This document shows, one piece after another, positions 49,569-57,336 of a stretch of DNA of 64,000 nt; within the stretch, counting starts at the first letter, position 1; each line of letters starts with the position of its first letter. This DNA comes from Bog-756 sp963738545 (lineage in GTDB: Bacteria > Actinomycetota > Acidimicrobiia > Acidimicrobiales > RAAP-2). A program made the translations under genes and the position numbers. The notes under the pieces are model-generated. The model saw only the letters and a list, made by a program, of their open reading frames with translations. It was not told the DNA's origin and ran no database searches. The DNA lies in the NCBI GenBank assembly GCA_963738545.1, contig CAVTXA010000009.1, forward strand, positions 744,001-808,000. Direction: 5' to 3'.

Positions 49569-50189
49569 TCACAGCACGCCCTTGGTGGAGGGGATCCCCT
49601 GCCCCTCCAGGCGAACGGCGTCCCGCAGGGCTCGGGCCACACCTTTGAACGAGGCCTCGATGATGTGGTGGGTGTTCTTTCCCGTGCGCAGGCGGATGTG
49701 CAGAGTGATCCCGGCCGCGGTGGCGAACGCCCGCCAGAACTCCTCGGCCAGCTGAGGGTCGAAGGGCGGGTTCCCGAGGGGGTTGGTCTCGGGCGGGAAG
49801 GTGATGTCGTAGACGAGGAAGGGGCGCCCCGAGAGGTCCAGAGCCACCTCCACCTGGGCCTCGTCGAGAGGCAGGGCCACCGAGCCGAACCGTCGGACCC
49901 CCGCCTTGTCGCCCAACGCCTCCGCCAGTACCTCGCCGAGCGTGATGCCGACATCCTCCACCGTGTGGTGGGCGTCCACTTCGAGATCCCCCCGGGCGTG
50001 CACGGTCAGGTCGAAGCCACCGTGGCGGCCGAGTTGGCTGACCATGTGATCGAAGAAGGGCAGGCCGGTCGACACATCGGTCGTCCCGGAACCGTCCACG
50101 TCGAGGACGATCTCGATCGAGGTCTCCTTGGTGGCCCGGAGCGCAGTGGCGCTCCTCGGTGCTGACGGTTTGGGGATGGTCGTGGTCAT
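49569..50189 (-). CDS. hisB: Imidazoleglycerol-phosphate dehydratase
   Basis: A 206-residue monofunctional dehydratase with manganese-binding His clusters: LPFFDHMVSQLGRHGGFDL, DAHHTVEDVGITLGE and NTHHIIEASFKGVARALR. There is no phosphatase domain, the normal actinobacterial arrangement. The ATG overlaps the hisC stop (ATGA). Confidence 0.95.
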   Translation of the reverse strand: MTTTIPKPSAPRSATALRATKETSIEIVLDVDGSGTTDVSTGLPFFDHMVSQLGRHGGFDLTVHARGDLEVDAHHTVEDVGITLGEVLAEALGDKAGVRRFGSVALPLDEAQVEVALDLSGRPFLVYDITFPPETNPLGNPPFDPQLAEEFWRAFATAAGITLHIRLRTGKNTHHIIEASFKGVARALRDAVRLEGQGIPSTKGVL

Positions 50190-51292
50190 CGCAGGCTCTC
50201 GTCCAGTCCGGCCAGGAATCGGTCGTTCTCCTCGGGGAGGCCCACCGTCACCCGCAGGCAACCGGTGAGCCCTGGCCACTCCGAACAGTCTCGCACGAGC
50301 ACCGAGCGGTCGAGGAGGTGGGACCACACCTCGCCGGCCGGCACGTGCGTAGGACGGAAGAGGATGAAATTGGCATCCGACGGCCAGGTCTCGACCGGGA
50401 GATCGGCCAGCCGGGCCGCGATCCGGCCCCGTTCCTCATTGATCAGGGCCACCCGGGCCTCCATCTCCTCGACGTGGTCGAGTGCCAACCGGCCGGCCAG
50501 CTGCTTGGCCGCGTCGAGGTGGTAGGGCAGGGCCACGAGTGCACAGGCCCGGACGACCTCGGGCGCGGCGATCAGGTACCCCAGGCGCATCCCGGCCATG
50601 GACCACGTCTTGGAGAAGGTCCGCACCACCGCCACCCGGTCGGCGGCCGGGTCCGACCCACCGAGGAGTTCGAGGGCGGAGGACGGGGCGAACTGACCGT
50701 AGGCCTCGTCCACCACCAGGAGGCCGGGGACCAGGCCCAGTACGGTGCGGATCTGGTCGAGGGGTTCGGCCCGACCGGTCGGGTTGTTGGGCGAGCACAG
50801 GAAGGTGATCACCGGGTGCTCGGCCTCGACCACCCGTCGCACTTCGCCGAGGTCGAGGGCGAAGTCGTCGGTCCTGCTCCCGGCGGCCACCCGGGTGCCG
50901 GTGGTGCGGGCGATGTGGCGGTGCAGGGTGTAGGTGGGCTCGAACAGGGCAACCGTCCGGCCCGGGCCCCCGTAGGCCAGCAGCAGCGACTGGAGGACCT
51001 CGTTGGATCCGTTGGCGCAGAAGACCCGTTCGGGGTCGACGCCATGGCTCTCGGCCACGGCCCGGCGGAGGGCCACAGCCTCCCGGTCGGGGTAGCGGTT
51101 GAAGTCGATGGCCGACAGTCCCGAGCGGAACTCGTCGAGCCACGCCGCCGGTGGCGGCATGGGGGACTCGTTGGTGTTGAGGCGAACGTCCACCTCGACC
51201 TGGGCCGAGTGGTAGCCGACCAGCTCGGCCAGGTCCGGCCGCACGGCGGGCGGGCCCGCGTCGCCCGACCCCGGTACCGCTACCGCGGCCAT
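50186..51292 (-). CDS. hisC: Histidinol-phosphate aminotransferase
   Basis: A 368-residue fold-type I PLP enzyme. VRLNTNESPMPPP and FNRYPDREAVALR at the N-terminus, VFCANGSNEVLQ, LCSPNNPTG, LLVVDEAYGQF, and the PLP Lys in RTFSKTWSMAGMRLGYL. The start overlaps hisD by 13 nt and the stop overlaps hisB by 4. Confidence 0.95.
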   Translation of the reverse strand: MAAVAVPGSGDAGPPAVRPDLAELVGYHSAQVEVDVRLNTNESPMPPPAAWLDEFRSGLSAIDFNRYPDREAVALRRAVAESHGVDPERVFCANGSNEVLQSLLLAYGGPGRTVALFEPTYTLHRHIARTTGTRVAAGSRTDDFALDLGEVRRVVEAEHPVITFLCSPNNPTGRAEPLDQIRTVLGLVPGLLVVDEAYGQFAPSSALELLGGSDPAADRVAVVRTFSKTWSMAGMRLGYLIAAPEVVRACALVALPYHLDAAKQLAGRLALDHVEEMEARVALINEERGRIAARLADLPVETWPSDANFILFRPTHVPAGEVWSHLLDRSVLVRDCSEWPGLTGCLRVTVGLPEENDRFLAGLDESLR

Positions 51293-52580
51293 CGGAGCCG
51301 CACCGACTCGGCGTGGGCCGGCAGTCCCTCGGTCTCGGCCAACGTGACGACGTGGGGTCCGAGTACCTCCAGGGCCTTGTCGCTGACGGTGACGGCGTGG
51401 ATGTGTCGCCGGAAGTCGTCCACCCGCAACGCGCTGGCGAAGCGGGCCGTGCGGTTGGTCGGGAGCACGTGGTTGGGGCCGGCCAGGTAGTCACCCACGC
51501 TGGCCGGAGACGACGGTCCGAGGAAGACGGCACCGGCCGAGGTGACCTGTCCGAGGAGCGACTGGGCATCCTGGGTCAGGATCTCGAGGTGCTCGGGGGC
51601 CACGATGTTGGCCACGGCCATCGCCTGCTTGGGGCCGTCCACCAGCACGACGTAGCCACCGGCGTCCAGGGTGGCCTCGAGATCGGCCCGGCGGGGAGAG
51701 TCACGGACGATGCGGTCCACCTGGGCGGACACGGCTTCGGCCACGGCTTCGGACCAGGTCACCAGCCAGGCCAGGCCGTCGGGCCCGTGCTCGGCCTGCA
51801 CCACCAGGTCGATGGCGGCCAGCTCGGTGGGCGTGCCCGGTCCGGCCACCACCACGACCTCGGAGGGGCCGGCGAAGGCCGAGGCCACCCCGACCACGCC
51901 CGAGACCTGACGCTTGGCCTCGGCCACGTACCGGTTGCCCGGACCCACGATGACGTCCACCGGCTCGATGGACTCGGTCCCGTAGGCCATGGCGGCGATG
52001 GCCTGCGCCCCGCCCACCCGGTAGACCTCGTGGATGCCGGCGACCGCGGCGGCGGCCAGCGAGGCGTCGTCGATGCGACCGTCGGGACCCGGTGGCACGC
52101 ACAAGACGATCTCCTTGACGCCGGCCACCTGGGCCGGGACCGCGCACATGAGCACCGTCGAGGGGTAGCGCGCTCGACCTCCAGGTGCATAGCAGCCGGC
52201 CCGCTCCACCGGGCGGACCAGGTGGCGCACGTCGATCCCGCCTGACTCGAAGTCGTCCGCCTCGGGGTCGGCGGACTCGTGGGCGTGATAGGCCAGGATC
52301 CGGTCATGGGCCACGTCCAGGGCCTCCTGGAGGGGACCGGGAATGCGGGCCAGTGCCCCCTGGATCTCCGTCTCGGGGACGCGAAGCTCGTCGATCGCCA
52401 CACCGTCGAACTCCTGGGTGAATCGGCGCAGGGCCGCGTCCCCCCGGCCCTCACTGCGGTCACGATGGTGGCCACCGCCTCGGACGACCGGTCCTGTTCG
52501 TCGGTGGGACGCGGCAGCGCGTCCCGCAGGGCCCTGCGGTTTCCCGTGAAGCCTCGGAAGTCGAGCCGTCGGAGAGCCAT
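51280..52580 (-). CDS. hisD: Histidinol dehydrogenase, split by a single-base deletion in a C6 run
   Basis: About 433 residues when repaired; oxidises histidinol to histidine with NAD and zinc. The N-terminal part (MALRRLDFRGFTGNRRALR…EAVATIVTAVRA) is in one frame. The rest (DAALRRFTQEFDGVAIDEL, RAGCYAPGGRARYPSTVLM, AFAGPSEVVVVAG, VQAEHGPDGLAW with catalytic Gln/His, APEHLEILTQDA) is in another. One more base in the run at 52440-52445 gives TAVRAGGDAALRRFTQEF, the expected family sequence. First gene of the his cluster. Either a base-calling error or a real null allele. Confidence 0.9.
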
Positions 52581-52589
52581 AGCCTGTCG

Positions 52590-52595
52590 ATGCTA
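52590..52595 (-). promoter_or_regulatory. Leaderless -10 box (TAGCAT) for the his operon
   Basis: A minus-strand TANNNT hexamer 9 nt before the hisD ATG at 52580. Confidence 0.4.
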
Positions 52596-52660
52596 TCGGA
52601 CAGGTGAGTCTGCTCCCCCGCCGACGTGCCGGTTCGGTCCGCCGGTGCCATGATCCTTGG

Positions 52661-52861
52661 ATGGCCACCAGTTCCGCAGAGCTCTCCTCACTCGCCACCG
52701 CCCTCGACGAGCTGAGCCGGAGAATCACGGTCCACGCCGACGCCGCCGACGCCGTGAAGGATGAGGAGACCGCACGTGAGCTCTTCGCCATCGAGCGGGC
52801 CCTCAACAGCGCCAACCGCCGTCTGGCCAAGCTCTCCTTGTCCCTTAGTCGGCGTCACTGA
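52661..52861 (+). CDS. Small helical protein, unknown
   Basis: A 66-residue charged helical protein (SSLATALDELSRRITVHADA, ARELFAIERALNSANRRLAKL) divergent from hisD. No family that I can name with certainty. The ATG begins just before the conserved-looking region; no clear ribosome site. Small helical genes of this type are common beside actinobacterial biosynthetic operons. Confidence 0.6.
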   Translation: MATSSAELSSLATALDELSRRITVHADAADAVKDEETARELFAIERALNSANRRLAKLSLSLSRRH

Positions 52862-52985
52862 GTCGGCATCCCGGGGCTGCCCGAGACGACCGAGCGGCGT
52901 GCGGGTGGGAACCGGTCGTCGGGGCCCCGCTCCGGATGTGCCAAGTGTTGCGGGCCGGCCGGGTTCGAGATGCAGTCCGGACGCG

Positions 52986-53013
52986 GCGAAGGCACCCCGA
53001 GGGGTGCCTTCGC
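52986..53013 (+). terminator. Perfect 13-bp hairpin after the small ORF
   Basis: GCGAAGGCACCCC pairs with GGGGTGCCTTCGC across a two-base GA tip. No U-tract follows, but the stem is very stable. Confidence 0.65.
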
Positions 53014-53180
53014 GCGAGCGGGTCGGGCGGCGGATCCCGAACACCGCTCTGCGGAACCAGTTGGCGGGAACCGGTTCCGAGACCTCTAGATCATCACGTT
53101 TTCGGTCCGATTGCCAGTCAACCGACGACAAATTTGTCCTGCTCAACGGCTCGTCGCCGCATATCCGAGACAAAGCCCCT

Positions 53181-53213
53181 GCTCGCGGGGTCCTTTTCGA
53201 GGAGCCCGCGAGC
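53181..53213 (-). terminator. Hairpin directly after nth
   Basis: GCTCGCGGG (53181-53189) pairs with CCCGCGAGC (53205-53213), beginning one base beyond the nth stop on the minus strand. Confidence 0.6.
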
Positions 53214-53214
53214 G

Positions 53215-53949
53215 TCAGGTCGCCGGTCGCCGAATCCGCCCCCCCGGAGGCGGAAAATCGTCCCCGATTGCCACCCGCTGTCCGGTCCTCGCCACCGAAG
53301 GTGGGCGAACCGAGGGGCAGAAGTCGGCCAGGATGCAGCGTTCACAGTAGGGATGTCGTGCCGTGCAGGTGGCCCGACCGTGGAGGATCATCCGGAGGCT
53401 GAACACCCCGCGCTCATCGGCCCGGATCATGGCGTTGAGCGCCGTCTCCACCCGTACGGGATCGGTCTCGGTGGTCAGACCCAGCCGCGACGACAGCCGC
53501 TGCACATGGGTGTCCACCGGGAGGCCGGGTAGGCCGAAGGCCACGCTCCGCACGACGTTGGCTGTCTTCCGTCCGACCCCGGGAAGCGTCACCAGCTCGG
53601 ACATGGCCGAGGGGACCTCGCCCCCGAACCGCTCGACCACCGTCGTCGCCATCCCGATGAGGTTGCGGGCCTTGGCCCGGAAGAACCCGGTCGAGTGGAT
53701 GATCTCCTCGACCACCGACGGGTCGGCAGAGGCCAACGCATGGGCGTCGGGGAACCGGGCGAACAGGGCCGGCGTGGTCAGGTTGACCCGTTGGTCCGTG
53801 CACTGGGCCGAGAGGATGGTGGCGGCCAGGAGCTGGAAGGGATTGGCGTGGTCCAGCGCACATAGATCGTTGGCCGTACCGGGGAACTCACCGGCCAGTC
53901 GCTCGGCTGTCCGTCGGGCCCGCCCAGCCGGCGTGCGGGGTCGGGCCAT
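53215..53949 (-). CDS. nth: Endonuclease III
   Basis: A 244-residue base-excision DNA glycosylase/AP lyase for oxidised pyrimidines. The helix-hairpin-helix TLPGVGRKTANVV carries the catalytic Lys, LPVDTHVQRLSSRLGL the Asp, and the 4Fe-4S loop is CTARHPYCERCILADFC (C-x6-C-x2-C-x5-C). The ATG at 53949 lies inside a palindrome shared with mshD; a TAGTGT box 7 nt upstream implies a leaderless message. Confidence 0.94.
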   Translation of the reverse strand: MARPRTPAGRARRTAERLAGEFPGTANDLCALDHANPFQLLAATILSAQCTDQRVNLTTPALFARFPDAHALASADPSVVEEIIHSTGFFRAKARNLIGMATTVVERFGGEVPSAMSELVTLPGVGRKTANVVRSVAFGLPGLPVDTHVQRLSSRLGLTTETDPVRVETALNAMIRADERGVFSLRMILHGRATCTARHPYCERCILADFCPSVRPPSVARTGQRVAIGDDFPPPGGRIRRPAT

Positions 53950-53983
53950 CGACAGCACACTACCGGTAGCGTGCTGTCGATGG
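53946..53983. promoter_or_regulatory. 38-bp palindrome holding both start codons of nth and mshD
   Basis: 18 of 19 base pairs match about a centre between 53964 and 53965 (core CTACCGGTAG); only 53959/53970 mismatch. The ATG of nth (53949-53947) and the ATG of mshD (53980-53982) are mirror images. Each is preceded at 7 nt by a TANNNT box on its own strand: TAGTGT (53962-53957) for nth and TAGCGT (53967-53972) for mshD. The region thus looks like two face-to-face leaderless promoters and a natural operator. Confidence 0.7.
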
Positions 53984-54950
53984 TGGCCCTGGAGCTCGGT
54001 GTCGTGCACGAACCGACGGCCGGACTGAGGAAGGCCGTCGACATGCTGGCGGCGCGGGTCGAGACCCACAGCGCGCACGCCCCGCTCAGTGAGCACCAGC
54101 GGATGGTGTTGGCCCGCCCGGCATGGGTGCCGGGTACCGGCGACGATGCCGGTCGACGGGCGGTGGGGATCGTGGCCACCCAGAGCCAGGCGGCGACGGT
54201 CGTGGGGTACGCCCAGGTGAGCAGAGACCACGATCACGGCGAGTACGCCGTCGAACTCCTGGTCGACCCCGCGGCGGACGAGGATCCGCCGGTGGCCGAC
54301 GCCCTCTTGGGGGAGGCCGTCCGCCAGGTGGTGGCCTGGGGGGAGGGACCGTCCGCCTCTGGGTGCCGAAGGCCTCCCTCGCCGACGACCTACTGGCCGG
54401 GGCCCACGGCTTCGGACCCGAACGGGATCTCATCCAGATGAGGTGTCCACTCCCCCTGCCCGGGCCCGGCTCGGTGGAGGATGCGGACGGCCAGCGCCGG
54501 CTCCCGGTCCGGCCGTTCCGCCCCGGGGTGGATGAGGAGTCCTGGCTGGCGGTCAACAACCGGGCCTTCGCCTCCCATCCCGAGCAAGGTCACTGGGACC
54601 GCGCCACCCTGCTCGAACGGGAACAGGAGCCGTGGTTCGATCCCGAAGGGTTCCTCGTCCTCGAGGCCGACGGGCGGATGGCCGGATCGTGTTGGACCAA
54701 GGTCCACGCCCTGACCGAGCCCCCTCTGGGGGAGATCTACGTCATCGGCGTGGACCCCGACTTCCACGGCCGCGGATGGGGCCGCGCCCTCACCCGGGCC
54801 GGACTGGACTGGCTGGCCGGACGCGGACTGTCGGTGGGCATGCTCTACGTCGACGCCGACAACACGGCCGCCGTGCACCTCTACCGGTCCATGGGTTTCT
54901 CGAACGACCACGTCGACCGGTCGTATCTCCGGACGGTCGGTGCTCCCTGA
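53980..54950 (+). CDS. mshD: Mycothiol synthase, split by a single-base deletion in a G6 run
   Basis: About 323 residues when repaired; it acetylates Cys-GlcN-Ins in the last step of mycothiol synthesis. MshD has two GNAT domains. The degenerate N-terminal one (VVGYAQVSRDHDHGEYAVE) is in the first frame. The linker (VRLWVPKASLADDLLAGAHG) and active C-terminal domain (RPGVDEESWLAVNNRAFASH, FDPEGFLVLEADG, GVDPDFHGRGWGRALTRAG, LYVDADNTAAVHLYRSMGF) are in the second. One extra G in the run at 54338-54343 gives VAWGGGTVRLWV and joins them. The signature linking ends strongly matches MshD. Confidence 0.88.
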
Positions 54951-54971
54951 GCCGAGGTCGGAGCGGGCCGG

Positions 54972-55664
54972 TCAGCGGGACCCGATGAGATGGCCCACGC
55001 CGTAGGTCACCCCGGCGGCGATGCCCGAGATCAGCAACTGGCGTGAGGCCGACCACAGCCACGACCGGCCGGTGAACGCGGCGAGCGCTGCTCCCACCGA
55101 GAAGGCACTGACCGCGGTGAGGGCGACCGACCACAGGATCGCACTGGTGCCCGAGGTGATGAGCCACGGCACCAGGGGGATGAAGGCTCCGAGGGCGAAC
55201 ATGACGAAGGACGACACGGCGGCCTGGATCGGGTTGCCGGTCTCGTCGGGATTGATGCCCAGCTCCTCGCGGGCGTGGGTCTCGAGCGCCAGTTCGGGGT
55301 CGCTCATCATCTTGACCGAGAGCTCTTCGGCCATGTCCCTGTCGAGGCCGCGACTGCGGTAGATGGCCGCCAACTCGCGCCGCTCGTCCTCGGGCTCGTG
55401 GCGGATGGCCTGGCGCTCCACGTCCAGCTCCCGCTGCATCAGCTCGGACTGGGCCCGCATGGAGACGTACTCCCCGGCGGCCATCGAGAACGAACCGGCG
55501 ATGAGTCCGGCCACGCCGGCCAGTCGGACGGCGGACGCCGACGAGTGGGCCCCGGCCATGCCCAGGATGAGGGCCACGTTGGACACCAGGCCGTCACTGA
55601 TCCCGAACACGGCGGCCCGGGCCCCGCCCCCTTGGAGGTTGCGGTGGTTGTGTCGCATCTCCAC
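54972..55664 (-). CDS. VIT1/CCC1-family metal transporter
   Basis: About 230 residues. The N-terminal HNHRNLQGGGARAAVFGISDGLVSNVALI signature and following helices (VRLAGVAGLIAGSFSMAAGEYVS) define the VIT1/CCC1 family, which moves Fe2+ or Mn2+ across membranes. A charged cytoplasmic helix region (ERQAIRHEPEDERRELAAIY…LSVKMMSDPE) forms the metal-binding domain, and three more helices follow. The GTG at 55664 is favoured by a TACGCT box 6 nt upstream; ATG 55658 is the alternative. Confidence 0.86.
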   Translation of the reverse strand: MEMRHNHRNLQGGGARAAVFGISDGLVSNVALILGMAGAHSSASAVRLAGVAGLIAGSFSMAAGEYVSMRAQSELMQRELDVERQAIRHEPEDERRELAAIYRSRGLDRDMAEELSVKMMSDPELALETHAREELGINPDETGNPIQAAVSSFVMFALGAFIPLVPWLITSGTSAILWSVALTAVSAFSVGAALAAFTGRSWLWSASRQLLISGIAAGVTYGVGHLIGSR

Positions 55665-55670
55665 AGGAGC

Positions 55671-55676
55671 AGCGTA
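55671..55676 (-). promoter_or_regulatory. Leaderless -10 box (TACGCT) for the VIT1-like gene
   Basis: A minus-strand TANNNT hexamer 6 nt before the GTG at 55664. Confidence 0.4.
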
Positions 55677-55784
55677 CCGACCAAGGGGGGCTAAGGATGC
55701 TCTGGGGTCGGGACGAAGGAGCGCCTCACCCCGGGAGCCCCCCGGTCCCGCCGGGCCGGGGTGGTCGCATCGGTGCGTCTCCCG

Positions 55785-55790
55785 TACAGT
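55785..55790 (+). promoter_or_regulatory. Leaderless -10 box (TACAGT) for the MaoC-like gene
   Basis: A TANNNT hexamer exactly 7 nt before the ATG at 55798, with no ribosome site. Confidence 0.5.
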
Positions 55791-55797
55791 CTTGGGC

Positions 55798-56253
55798 ATG
55801 GCAACCACCGTGCAGGGCATCGAGAAATTCCACGACCTCGTCGGACAGCATCTGGGCTACGGCGAGTGGCACCGGATCGACCAGGCCCAGATCAACCAGT
55901 TCGCCGACGCCACCGGGGACCACCAGTGGATCCACGTGGACCCCGAGCGGGCCAAGGACGGTCCCTTCGGGACGGCCATCGCCCATGGCTACCTGACCCT
56001 GTCGCTGGTCCCCGTGTACCTGCACGAGGTGCTGGTGGTCGAAGGGACCTCGATGGGGATCAACTACGGCTGCAACAAGGTCCGGTTCCCATCGCCCGTT
56101 CCTGTGGACAGCAATCTGCGGCTGGGCGTCACGGTGGCTGGAGCCGAGGACGTCAAGGGCGGGGTGCAGGTGGCGCTGGACGTGACCTTGGAGACCGAGG
56201 GTTCGACCAAGCCCAGCTGTGTGGCTGAGGTGGTTTACCGCTACTACTCCTAA
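55798..56253 (+). CDS. MaoC-like hot-dog dehydratase
   Basis: A 151-residue single hot-dog enzyme of the MaoC family, typically an (R)-enoyl-CoA hydratase. The hydratase-2 motif is FADATGDHQWIHVDPERAKDGPFG, with catalytic Asp and His, followed by IAHGYLTLSLV. It lies alone between the VIT1-like and MerR genes. The chain length and acyl carrier are unknown. Confidence 0.87.
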   Translation: MATTVQGIEKFHDLVGQHLGYGEWHRIDQAQINQFADATGDHQWIHVDPERAKDGPFGTAIAHGYLTLSLVPVYLHEVLVVEGTSMGINYGCNKVRFPSPVPVDSNLRLGVTVAGAEDVKGGVQVALDVTLETEGSTKPSCVAEVVYRYYS

Positions 56254-56351
56254 CGCCCCCGCCGGGACGGCGTTTGTCCTGGTGGAGGCGTCGAGGGCCC
56301 GGTAGATGCCCTACCGAGGCTCCGCGCTCCAACGGTACGAGCGATTACTCC

Positions 56352-56357
56352 TAGAGT
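56352..56357 (+). promoter_or_regulatory. Leaderless -10 box (TAGAGT) for the MerR-menG-menF operon
   Basis: A TANNNT hexamer 7 nt before the ATG at 56365; it decides this start over the in-frame GTG at 56356. Confidence 0.5.
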
Positions 56358-56364
56358 GGTCGGC

Positions 56365-57336
56365 ATGGAGATGCGTGTCGAGCAGCTGTCCGCCCGGGCC
56401 GACGTGACCGTCGACACCATCCGCTACTACCAGAGCAAGGGTCTGCTCGATCCGCCCCGCCGGGAGGGCCGGGTGGCCTGGTACGGGGACCACCATGTCG
56501 ACCGGTTGGCGAGGATCCGGTCCCTGCAGGGGCGAGGGTTCACCCTGGCCACCATCGTGCGACTCGTGTCGGGCGACCTCGACGCCGCCGACGAGGCCCT
56601 GCTCGCCGAGCTGTCGGGTTGGCGGGACGATGCGACGGGCTCCGAGGACGGCGGGTCGATCCCGTCCGGGAGCGATGGGGCCATCGAAGGGATCTCCGAG
56701 GGGATCGATTCGGAGTCCGGGCCCACCCTGACCCTCGACGAACTCGCCGTGGCCACGGGTGTGCCGTTGGCCCTCCTGAAGGCCGTGGAGGCCGAGGGTC
56801 TGCTGATCCCCCGGCGGATCACCGGCCGGGACTGCTACACGGAGGCCGACGTGGCGGCGGCCCGGTCGGGGCTCCTCCTCCTCGAGTGGGGCATCCCCCT
56901 CTCGGCACTGTTGGACCTGGCCCGTCGCCACCACGAGGCCACCGAAGCCGTGGCCCGAGAGGCCGTGGCCATGTTCTCGACCTACGTGCGGGGACCGCTC
57001 CGGAGCGGGCATTCCGACGCCGAAGAGAACGACTGCGACCGGAAGTCCGACGGGGAGAGCGCCCCCCCGGGAGGCCGGTCCGGGGACGAACCCCACATCG
57101 AACGCCTCCTCCAGGCGTACGCCGAACTGCTCCCGGCGGTCAACACCCTGGTAGGACACCATTTCACCCGCACGCTGATCAGCGCGGCGCTCGACCACGT
57201 GGACCAGGTGGGCTCGGACGCCGAACGCAGGGCCATCGGCGACCAGGCCGGTGTGGACATGACCGGTCGGCCGGACGGCACCTCGGGCCCGGCTGCCGAG
57301 GTGGCCGCAGGCCGAACCCTGTCGGCGCGGCCGTGA
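56365..57336 (+). CDS. MerR-family regulator with two HTH modules
   Basis: A 323-residue regulator. The first MerR winged helix (residues 1-75: VEQLSARADVTVDTIRYYQSKGLL, RIRSLQGRGFTLATIVRL) is followed by an acidic Gly/Ser linker. A second MerR-like module comes at about residues 125-195 (LTLDELAVATGVPLALLKAVEAEGLL, CYTEADVAAARSGLLLLEWG). A C-terminal helical region (~200-300) may dimerise or bind ligand. Tandem MerR domains in one chain are less usual than the normal homodimer. The stop overlaps menG by GTGA, so it may regulate menaquinone genes (inference). Confidence 0.83.
   Translation: MEMRVEQLSARADVTVDTIRYYQSKGLLDPPRREGRVAWYGDHHVDRLARIRSLQGRGFTLATIVRLVSGDLDAADEALLAELSGWRDDATGSEDGGSIPSGSDGAIEGISEGIDSESGPTLTLDELAVATGVPLALLKAVEAEGLLIPRRITGRDCYTEADVAAARSGLLLLEWGIPLSALLDLARRHHEATEAVAREAVAMFSTYVRGPLRSGHSDAEENDCDRKSDGESAPPGGRSGDEPHIERLLQAYAELLPAVNTLVGHHFTRTLISAALDHVDQVGSDAERRAIGDQAGVDMTGRPDGTSGPAAEVAAGRTLSARP

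Larger units (their letters stand above)
52862..53214. other. Intergenic region with hairpins and an AT-rich island
   Basis: 353 bp between the convergent small ORF and nth. Two hairpins (listed separately) flank an unusually AT-rich stretch at about 53085-53140. That stretch contains the perfect 12-bp palindrome GACAAATTTGTC at 53127-53138. No protein-coding gene is supported; a small RNA is possible. Confidence 0.5.
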
